A DNA stretch of 44,266 nucleotides from positions 1 through 44,266 of the forward strand of contig JADZEK010000184.1 of the NCBI GenBank assembly GCA_020850595.1, in the 5' to 3' direction. Both the position numbers and the translations under genes were made by a program. The notes beneath the pieces were generated by a model that was given only the letters and a program-made list of their open reading frames with translations, did not search any database and was not told the DNA's origin. The DNA is from Anaerolineales bacterium. GTDB taxonomy: Bacteria > Chloroflexota > Anaerolineae > Anaerolineales > UBA6663. This document shows, piece after piece, positions 38,731-44,266 of this stretch; positions within the stretch are counted from its first letter, which is position 1; every line of letters begins with the position of its first letter.

Positions 38731-40194
38731 CTAGCGCGGGTCGCGGGCGGCCTTGCGCTGCTCCCCGCGGTCGGCCTGCCAGAAGCCCAGACCGGCAGTG
38801 AAGCCAAAGCCCAGCGCGTAGATGAAGGCCATCGGGGCGAGGGGCGGCGCGAGTTGCAGCGCCAGCATGCCCGTCACCAGCGCGTAGAAGGCCAGGAACG
38901 TCTCGCCCCAGGTGGTCCAATCGAGCGGCACGCTGTAGTTCGCGCCGCCGCGGCCGGGCGGCCCTTTGGGTGTGCGCAGGAATTCGGTGCGCGTGCCCAG
39001 CGCCGCCTGGATGAGCGCCTGGGTGTTGGTCAGCGCCAGCCCAATGCCCAGCAGCAGCAGGGCGGGGTAGCGTGTGATGCGGCGCGGCCAATCGGGCCGC
39101 AGGGCCAGTTGCGCCACCAACCCCAGCAAGATCGGCCCAAAACCGGCCAGCCCCATCAGCCCCCAGCGCAAGGGCGTCTGCCCGTGCTCCAACAGCACGA
39201 TGGGCAGGCTGAGCAGCAGCGAGAGGATCATCAGCGCGTGGGGCACATAACCGGTGAGGTGCAAGACGCCCGACCACTTGCGCCAGAGCGACTCGCCCGG
39301 CGCGGTGAGCAGCTGCCAGCCCACCTTGCGCGCCACCTGCAGCGAGCCTTTGGCCCAGCGGAACTGCTGGCGCTTGAAGGCGGAGAGGGTGGTAGGCAGC
39401 TCGGCGGGCGCGGGCACGTCGGGGGTGTAGGCGAAGCGCCAGCCCTTGAGCTGGGCGCGATAGCTCAGGTCGAGGTCCTCGGCCAGCGTGCCGCCGTCCC
39501 AGCCGCCGGCGTCGGCAATGGCCGCGCGCCGCCACAAGCCGCCGCTGCCGTTGAAGTTCATGAACAGCCCATAGTGGCTGCGTACCACCTGCTCCGCGCC
39601 GAAGAACGCATCCAGCGCCAGCGCCTGAGCCTGGGTCAGGAGGTCGTGGTCGGCGTTCAGGTGCTCCCAGCGGGTCTGCAACATGCCCAGGCGCGGCCGG
39701 CCGTCGAAGAACGGCACGGCGCGGCGCAGGAAGTCGGGCGCGGGCACGAAGTCCGCGTCGAAGATGGCTACCAGGTCGCCTTCGGGCTGCGCGGCCAGCC
39801 CGGCCGCCAGGGCGCCGGCCTTGAAACCGCCGCGCTGGAGGCGGTGCAGGTATTCCATGCGCACGCCGCGCGCGCGGAATTGGGCAACGCGCGCGCGCAG
39901 CAGACTGCTGGTATCGTCGGTGGAGTCGTCTAGCACCTGAATGATCAGGCGCTCGCGGGGGTAGTCGAGCGCGGCGACGGCTTCCAGCAGCCGTTCGGCC
40001 ACAAAGCGCTCATTACAGAGGGGAAGCTGCACCAGCACGGCCGGCCAGTCGCGGTCGGGCGCGGCGGGCGGCGCGGCGGGCGGCGGGCGGCGCAGCCAGA
40101 GCCGCGCCGCGAGCAGCGCCATCAGCCACATATTGAAGCCGTAGACCGCCATGAGCAGCAAGGCGGCGGCATAGACCCAGCCAATCGCAGTCAC
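38731..40194 (-). CDS. Processive membrane GT2 glycosyltransferase (cellulose/glucomannan synthase-like)
   Basis: 487 aa. An N-terminal membrane helix (VYAAALLLMAVYGFNMWLMAL, quoted approximately) leads to the GT-A domain: PLCNERFVAERLL, IQVLDDSTDDT, GALAAGL, AIFDADFVP (DxD), GTLAEDLDLSYR (catalytic ED) and KRQQFRWAKGS (Q(Q/R)xRW product-binding motif). Four to five membrane helices follow (about 310-400 and 430-475). These are the features of processive beta-glycan synthases such as CslA/BcsA-like proteins. No PilZ domain or bcsB-like partner is adjacent, so substrate and product are open. Confidence 0.88.
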   Translation of the reverse strand: MTAIGWVYAAALLLMAVYGFNMWLMALLAARLWLRRPPPAAPPAAPDRDWPAVLVQLPLCNERFVAERLLEAVAALDYPRERLIIQVLDDSTDDTSSLLRARVAQFRARGVRMEYLHRLQRGGFKAGALAAGLAAQPEGDLVAIFDADFVPAPDFLRRAVPFFDGRPRLGMLQTRWEHLNADHDLLTQAQALALDAFFGAEQVVRSHYGLFMNFNGSGGLWRRAAIADAGGWDGGTLAEDLDLSYRAQLKGWRFAYTPDVPAPAELPTTLSAFKRQQFRWAKGSLQVARKVGWQLLTAPGESLWRKWSGVLHLTGYVPHALMILSLLLSLPIVLLEHGQTPLRWGLMGLAGFGPILLGLVAQLALRPDWPRRITRYPALLLLGIGLALTNTQALIQAALGTRTEFLRTPKGPPGRGGANYSVPLDWTTWGETFLAFYALVTGMLALQLAPPLAPMAFIYALGFGFTAGLGFWQADRGEQRKAARDPR

Positions 40195-40210
40195 ACCTTC
40201 ACCTCTGGCC

Positions 40211-40229
40211 GCCGGCCGACGCGGCCGGC
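40211..40229 (-). terminator. Hairpin after the cyclase gene
   Basis: GCCGGCC-GACGC-GGCCGGC in the 42-nt gap between the cyclase and GT2 genes. It has no U-tract, so termination is uncertain. Confidence 0.3.
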
Positions 40230-40236
40230 AGAAGCG

Positions 40237-41940
40237 CTACCCGATCAGGTCGAGCAGCTCAAACACCGGCACCGGTTGGACACGGTTCTTAACGTGCAGC
40301 GGCTCCAGCGGGTTTACGCGCACGTGCGCCTTCACCCGCTCATACGATTTGTCGCTCAGGAACACCTTGCCGGGCAGCCCGTTTTCTTGCAGGCGCTTGG
40401 CGGTGTTAACCGTATCCCCGATGATGGTGTAATCGAGGCGGTCTTGCGTGCCCACTAATCCTACCACCGCTTCGCCTAAATGGACGGCAATGCGAAAAGA
40501 CAGGCGAAATTGCGGTTCCATGACCTCGTGCAGCGCGAAGATGTCGTCGCGCATGCGGATGGCCGCGCGCACGGCCCGCAGGGCGTGGTCGGGCTGGTCG
40601 TCGGGCGCGTTGAAGAAGGCCATGACGGCGTCGCCGACGTACTTATCCACCGTGGCTTCGTGCAGCAGCATGGCCTCGGCCGCCGTGCCGACGTATTGAT
40701 TGAGCACTTTGATGAGCACTTCTGGGTCGAGCGTCTCGCTGAGGGCGGTGAAGCCCTGAATGTCGGCGAAGATGATGCTGACTTCCTTGCGGGTGCCGCC
40801 CAGCGCCAGCGACTCGGGGTTGAGGCGGTTGATGACGGCCGGCGGCACCATGCGCTTGAAGACCTCGAACTTGCCTTGCAGGCGCTTCTTCTCGGTCAGG
40901 TCGTCGAGCACGATGGCCAGGCCCGCCGCGCCGCCCGGCCCGTCTTTGAGCGGGGCAACGTTCAGGCTCCAATCGAGCGGGCCACGGTCGGGCAGAATGG
41001 CCCGCAGTTCATGCCCCACCACCGCCTGACGCTCCTGCTTCACGCGCCGCACTACGCCGGCGAAGCCCTCATCGAACCCGGGCGCGGACAGCAGCGGCCG
41101 GCCGACCATGTCGTCTACAGCTCGGCCCAGGATGTCGCTCGCCGCTCGGTTGGCCAGGGTGATTTGGTCTTGAAAGTCGGTGGTGATGACGCCCGAAGCC
41201 ATGGAGGTGAAGACGTTGTCGAGCAGGTTCTTCAGCTCGCTGACTTCCTCGAACTGGCGCGCGTTCTCAATGGCGATGGCCGCCTGGTTGCCGAAGGCGG
41301 CCAGCAGGTCGCGCTCGCTTTCGGTGAACAGCCCGGTGCGAATGCGGTTGTCCACGTAGATGACGCCGGTGATCTGGCCGCGGAATTTGAGCGGCACGCA
41401 GACGATCGAGCGCAGGTTGTAGCCCACCACGCTTTCCTGGGCCGAGAAACGCGGGTCGGCCTGGGCGTTGGTGGTCACCACCGGCTCGCCGTTGTTGGCG
41501 ACTTGCTCGACCACGGTGCGGCTGATCTGCGAGGCCTCGCTGTTGAGCGACTCGCGCTCGACGTTGCGGGCTACGCGGAATTGCAGCTCGCCCTGGCTGT
41601 CCTTGAGCATGAGGAAGCCGCGTTCGGCCCCGGTCAGGTGAATGATGGTGTCCATCACCTCGTTGAGCACCAGGGTCAGATTGAGCGAGGAGTTGATGAC
41701 GCTGGAGGTCTCGGCCAGCGCCCGCAGCCGGCTGACCTCCGCCTCTTGCTTTTCCACCAGGGCGTGCAGCCGTTCCAGGGTGTCGCGCAGATTCGAGAGG
41801 CCGTCCATCACGCCGGGGGGGTAGCCCAACCCGGCCTTGTGAAGCATTTCCTTTTGCGTGGACAGCAAGGCCTTGATGTCGCCGGCCAGGCGGCTCATCT
41901 CGCCTATCTGCTTGGCCATGGGGTAAACACCAGTCGGCAT
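40237..41940 (-). CDS. GAF-PAS-class III adenylate cyclase
   Basis: 567 aa, no membrane segments. A coiled coil (about 45-75) precedes a GAF domain (79-228; GAERGFLML, ICVPLKFRGQITGVIYVDNR quoted in part), a PAS domain (236-345) and a class III nucleotide cyclase domain (383-545). Catalytic residues are present: metal Asp393 (IFADIQGFT) and Asp437 (KYVGDAVMAFF), purine-selecting Lys433 and Asp503 (RLDYTIIGD), and transition-state Asn512 and Arg516 (VNTAKRL). Lys/Asp predicts ATP and hence cAMP. AAGGA about 11 nt upstream supports ATG 41940. A TATAAT at 41988-41993 is a likely -10. The GAF ligand is unknown. Confidence 0.92.
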   Translation of the reverse strand: MPTGVYPMAKQIGEMSRLAGDIKALLSTQKEMLHKAGLGYPPGVMDGLSNLRDTLERLHALVEKQEAEVSRLRALAETSSVINSSLNLTLVLNEVMDTIIHLTGAERGFLMLKDSQGELQFRVARNVERESLNSEASQISRTVVEQVANNGEPVVTTNAQADPRFSAQESVVGYNLRSIVCVPLKFRGQITGVIYVDNRIRTGLFTESERDLLAAFGNQAAIAIENARQFEEVSELKNLLDNVFTSMASGVITTDFQDQITLANRAASDILGRAVDDMVGRPLLSAPGFDEGFAGVVRRVKQERQAVVGHELRAILPDRGPLDWSLNVAPLKDGPGGAAGLAIVLDDLTEKKRLQGKFEVFKRMVPPAVINRLNPESLALGGTRKEVSIIFADIQGFTALSETLDPEVLIKVLNQYVGTAAEAMLLHEATVDKYVGDAVMAFFNAPDDQPDHALRAVRAAIRMRDDIFALHEVMEPQFRLSFRIAVHLGEAVVGLVGTQDRLDYTIIGDTVNTAKRLQENGLPGKVFLSDKSYERVKAHVRVNPLEPLHVKNRVQPVPVFELLDLIG

Positions 41941-41988
41941 ACGAACGGGTTTCCTTCAGCGCGCAAATCGTCCGGCGCGTGTCCGGAA

Positions 41989-42504
41989 TTATACGCTATC
42001 CGAATCCGGGCCGCCATGCGCCTGCCAGCGCGCCACGACCCGCCGGGTGGAGGCAAAGGCCAGTTCCGGCAGGTGTTCGGGGCCAAAATACTCGGCCGCA
42101 GCGGCGTCATCGCCGGGGGCCAGCGCGCCGCCAACCACGGCGGCCCGGTAAATGATGAAGATATCGGCTCCTTCGGTGGGGCTTTGCCGGCCATAGACCT
42201 CGACCAGCGCCGTCACTTGCAGTTTCAGGCCGGTCTCTTCCCAGCCCTCGCGCTCGGCCGCGCGCGCAGGGTCTTCGCCCGCGTCTACAAACCCGGCCGG
42301 GATAGACCATTTGCCCATTTCTGGCTCGCCCCTGCGCTGGATGAGCAGCAGCCGGCCCGCTCGCTCCACGATGACGCCGACGGCTACTTTCGGGTCAAAA
42401 AAGTGCACCCGGCCGCACTGGGGGCAAACCGGGCGCAGCGCGCCGGCGGCGGGGCGCACTTCCAGCGCGTGACCGCAGCGCAGACAGTAGTTGGCGAGGG
42501 ACAT
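41989..42504 (-). CDS. Nudix hydrolase with N-terminal zinc ribbon (NudC-like)
   Basis: 171 aa from ATG 42504; an ATG three codons earlier overlaps the TATAAT box, so it is not used. A zinc ribbon (CLRCGHALE then CPQCGRVHF) precedes a complete Nudix box: GFVDAGEDPARAAEREGWEETGL (quoted as GFVDAGE and REGWEETGL), with all metal-binding Glu residues. This arrangement resembles NudC-type NADH pyrophosphatases and related ADP-ribose hydrolases; without the NudC SQPWPFPxS motif the substrate stays open. Confidence 0.88.
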   Translation of the reverse strand: MSLANYCLRCGHALEVRPAAGALRPVCPQCGRVHFFDPKVAVGVIVERAGRLLLIQRRGEPEMGKWSIPAGFVDAGEDPARAAEREGWEETGLKLQVTALVEVYGRQSPTEGADIFIIYRAAVVGGALAPGDDAAAAEYFGPEHLPELAFASTRRVVARWQAHGGPDSDSV

Positions 42505-42511
42505 GCCGGTC

Positions 42512-42517
42512 ATTATA
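42512..42517 (-). promoter_or_regulatory. Nudix gene -10 box, predicted leaderless
   Basis: TATAAT on the minus strand ends 7 nt before ATG 42504. No convincing -35 is visible. Confidence 0.6.
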
Positions 42518-42551
42518 CGCCGCCGACCCGGCGCGAAGAATTAAGGCTTGC

Positions 42552-43418
42552 TCAAGGCGCGCGGCGCGCCAGCCAGGCGCCGAGGCCCAGCAGCCCGGTC
42601 AGCAGCGCCAGCCCGATTTCCAGCGCGCGCACGGGGGGCAGGCCGGGGGCCGGGGGGCGATCGCTGCTCGCCTCGCCATCGGCATAGTACTGGTCGGAGG
42701 CTGGGGCGGTGGCCGTGGGCGACACAACCGCCACGCTGAGTGGGGTGGCGCTGGGGGCCAGGCCCGCGTGCTTGGCGCTTTCGGTGTCGTCTGCGGTGGA
42801 GGTGGCGGCGACGCGCTCGGCGTCGGGCGTGCCGGTCGGCTCGGGCATCAGCCCGGCGGCGGTAGCCGGCGTCAGCTCGACGGCGGCAGCATCGCCGGCG
42901 ACGGTTGGACCGGTGGTGGCGGTGGCCTCTTCCGCCGTCATTTCCATGATCTGCACCTCGGCGGCGGCAGTGGTGGTGGGCGCGGGCAGCGGCGCTTCGG
43001 CGGGCAGGGTCGTCTCCACGGCAGCCTGGCCGGCCGCGTCTTCCACCGGCGAGGCGGCCAGGAAGGCGCCGCCGCGCAGGTCGGCGAAGACGACCACGGC
43101 CAGGGTCAGGGCGGAGAAGGCCGCGGCCAGGCGCAGTGTGGGCGTCAGCGCGCGGCGCGGTGGGCCGGCGCTCTTTGCGACGCGCAGGGCGGCGCCCTTG
43201 GCCGGCCCGCCGACCTGCTCAGGCGTAAGTGTGAAGCTGCGCGGCACGGCTACGGGCGGCAGGGCGCGCAGGGCGCGCACCGTCAGGCGCAGCTCGCGCA
43301 GGGTGGTGCGCAGCTCCGGCTCAACCGTCAGGCGGGCCTCCAGGGCGGCCTTGTCGGCGGTCGGCAGCTGGTTGTCCACATAGGCTGAAAGGAGGTCAAA
43401 ATCGCGGTCAGAAGTCAT
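42552..43418 (-). CDS. Membrane anti-sigma factor
   Basis: 288 aa. The N-terminal cytosolic part (LLSAYVDNQLPTADKAALEARL) is the anti-sigma domain common with ECF factors, without the HxxxCxxC zinc motif. A membrane helix (about 95-117; LRLAAAFSALTLAVVVFADL) leads to a long Ala/Thr/Pro-rich outer region (120-255), and a second helix at the C-terminus (EIGLALLTGLLGLGAWLARR) would bring the end back. Its ATG overlaps the sigma-factor stop (ATGA), so the pair is translationally coupled. The signal it senses is unknown. Confidence 0.82.
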   Translation of the reverse strand: MTSDRDFDLLSAYVDNQLPTADKAALEARLTVEPELRTTLRELRLTVRALRALPPVAVPRSFTLTPEQVGGPAKGAALRVAKSAGPPRRALTPTLRLAAAFSALTLAVVVFADLRGGAFLAASPVEDAAGQAAVETTLPAEAPLPAPTTTAAAEVQIMEMTAEEATATTGPTVAGDAAAVELTPATAAGLMPEPTGTPDAERVAATSTADDTESAKHAGLAPSATPLSVAVVSPTATAPASDQYYADGEASSDRPPAPGLPPVRALEIGLALLTGLLGLGAWLARRAP

Positions 43419-44035
43419 GGCGTCGTCTCTTCTTCAAGACGAAAGGCCGCGGGCAGAAGTTCCCAATTGGGGCTATTCCGCAGGCATTCACGCATACGCG
43501 CGCGCGCCCGTGACAGCCGCGATTTGACGGTGCCTAGCGCCGCCCCGGTGCCGGCCGAGATCTCGGCGTATTCCATGCCCAAGATATCGGACATGACCAC
43601 CACCGCGCGCATATCTTCGGGCAGCGCGTCTAGGCAGGTTTGCAGTTGGCGGGCCAGCTCGCGCCGCTCGGCGAAGGCTTCGGGCGATTCGTCGCGCGCC
43701 ACCAGAGAGGCTTCGGCTTCGGCGTCTGGCCCCTGCTCTACGACGGTGAGGGCTTCCAGCGAGGCGGCCGGGCGGCGCTTGCGACGGCGCAGTTCGTCGT
43801 AGCAGGCGTTGGTCACGATGCGCAGCAGCCAGGCCTTGAACGACCCGCCGCGGTAGTATTTGACGTTTTTGTAGGCGGAAATGAAGGCTTCCTGCGCGGC
43901 GTCGGCGGCCGAGTCGGCTTCGCCCATGATGCGGTAGGCGAGGTTGTAAACCGGGCTTTGGTAAACGGCAATCAACTCGTTGAAGGGGTCGAGTTGACCG
44001 GCCTGGGCGGCATGGATGAGGGCGGCTTCGTCCAT
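43415..44035 (-). CDS. ECF RNA polymerase sigma factor (RpoE-like)
   Basis: 206 aa. Region 2: FNELIAVYQSPVYNLAYRIM, ADAAQEAFISAYKNV and FKAWLLRIVTNACYDELRRRKRRP (quoted in part). Region 4: LPEDMRAVVVMSDILGMEY, AEISAGTGAALGTVKSRLSR. The linker between (RPAASLEALTVVEQGPD...) is acidic. It reads from a TATCAT box ending 7 nt before ATG, predicting a leaderless mRNA. It directs transcription of a stress or envelope regulon, held by the downstream membrane anti-sigma factor. No auto-regulated ECF promoter is obvious. Confidence 0.95.
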   Translation of the reverse strand: MDEAALIHAAQAGQLDPFNELIAVYQSPVYNLAYRIMGEADSAADAAQEAFISAYKNVKYYRGGSFKAWLLRIVTNACYDELRRRKRRPAASLEALTVVEQGPDAEAEASLVARDESPEAFAERRELARQLQTCLDALPEDMRAVVVMSDILGMEYAEISAGTGAALGTVKSRLSRARARMRECLRNSPNWELLPAAFRLEEETTP

Positions 44036-44042
44036 CGGGCGA

Positions 44043-44048
44043 ATGATA
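44043..44048 (-). promoter_or_regulatory. Sigma-factor gene -10 box, predicted leaderless
   Basis: TATCAT on the minus strand ends 7 nt before the ATG at 44035. No clear -35. Confidence 0.45.
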
Positions 44049-44080
44049 CCATGAGCGCCCTGGATAGCTGGCTGGTTAAA

Positions 44081-44123
44081 GCACCCCGGCCCGCCGGGAC
44101 TTGCGTCCGAGCGGGCCGGGTGC
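44081..44123 (-). terminator. rRNA operon terminator
   Basis: GCACCCGGCCCGC pairs with GCGGGCCGGGGTGC (one bulge), followed on the minus strand by TTTAACC, about 30 nt past the 5S rRNA end. It separates the rRNA transcript from the sigma-factor gene. Confidence 0.8.
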
Positions 44124-44151
44124 CTGGCCTTACGACCAGTAAGTCAGCGAG

Positions 44152-44266
44152 TGTGTTGGCGACGATCTACTCTCCCGGGGGGTTGCCCCCCAAGTACCAT
44201 CGACGCTGTCAGGCTTAACGACCGGGTTCGAGAAGGGACCGGGTGTACCCCTGACGCACAGATCAC
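44152..44266 (-). rRNA. rrf: 5S ribosomal RNA (5' end beyond window)
   Basis: Read on the minus strand: GTCAGGGGTACACCCGGTCCC, TTCTCGAACCCGG, GTTAAGCCTGACAGCG, CGATGGTACTTGGGG, GGGAGAGTAGATCGTCGCC. These are the ordered 5S blocks (CGAAC loop C, GTTAAGC, CGATGGTA, GAGAGTAG). The 3' strand of helix I (GTCGCCAACA) is present, but its partner at the 5' end lies outside, so about 10-12 nt are missing. Any 16S and 23S genes would be to the right of the window. Confidence 0.93.

Noticed and set aside
40480..42687. Plus-strand open frame of over 700 codons spanning cyclase, Nudix and anti-sigma genes in antisense
   Set aside because: It crosses three clearly real minus-strand genes and shows no motif; a GC-driven shadow.
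1..44266. CRISPR array, prophage, toxin-antitoxin or defence island
   Set aside because: No regularly spaced repeats with unique spacers, no phage structural genes, and no paired small toxin/antitoxin ORFs were seen; the MazG-like protein is a house-cleaning enzyme and not MazEF.
1..44266. tRNA genes
   Set aside because: I scanned intergenic gaps for the T-loop GGTTCGAATCC pattern with an acceptor CCA; the only match-like string (GGGTTCGAG near 44224) belongs to the 5S rRNA.

Overview
The window is a GC-rich bacterial chromosome segment, most likely from a Chloroflexota member (Anaerolineae/Ardenticatenia-like). This rests on gene content seen in the sequence: a ParB-like regulator of a type I associate with that phylum, a secreted protein ending in FLPLTQK, a complex I operon with two nuoM genes, a b-delta fused ATP synthase stator subunit, and a MurE with a non-standard diamino-acid motif next to FemABX enzymes. 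The phylum is an inference and I do not go below it. Most genes are on the minus strand, with plus-strand islands at 14.9-15.6 kb and 34.4-38.6 kb.

Layout. 0-0.2 kb: the 3' end of a transposase. 0.2-6.7 kb: a lipoprotein S41 pseudoprotease, a DUF1786 protein with a glycoside-hydrolase-like enzyme, and a ferredoxin-NADP reductase-like flavoenzyme. 6.8-11.4 kb: a tightly packed operon (MazG-like hydrolase, metallophosphoesterase, ParB-like protein, phosphotransferase, M19 dipeptidase, membrane protein). 11.5-13.4 kb: a SAM-I riboswitch controlling metK and a small CBM48 glycogen-binding protein. 13.4-15.7 kb: a PadR regulator with a membrane partner, divergent from a secreted intradiol dioxygenase. 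16-20.1 kb: an exopolysaccharide/cell-surface glycan operon (two GT2 enzymes, a polyprenyl-phosphate sugar transferase, a sugar-nucleotide epimerase). 20.3-21.9 kb: murE.

22-34.2 kb is the energy-conservation core. It holds an F0-type ATP synthase operon (atpI/Z, atpB, atpE, b-delta fusion) with no F1 headpiece genes, and a complex I operon that encodes only membrane-arm subunits (A-H-J-K-L-M-M'-N). The two operons have very similar promoters. The second NuoM copy lacks a key channel lysine and NuoL has an enlarged C-terminal lateral-helix region, as expected for a '2M' complex I.

34.3-38.7 kb: two FemABX peptidyltransferases (peptidoglycan cross-bridge), a secreted adhesin-like protein and a PLP-dependent D-cysteine desulfhydrase-like enzyme. 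38.7-44.0 kb: a processive GT2, a GAF-PAS-adenylate cyclase, a Nudix hydrolase, and an ECF sigma/anti-sigma pair. The window ends inside a 5S rRNA gene transcribed leftward into a strong hairpin terminator.

Regulatory features read directly from the sequence include one riboswitch, a PadR-type operator over a near-consensus promoter, several TATAAT boxes 6-7 nt from the start codon (predicted leaderless mRNAs), an intrinsic terminator inside the nuo operon after nuoA, and several dispersed intergenic repeats.
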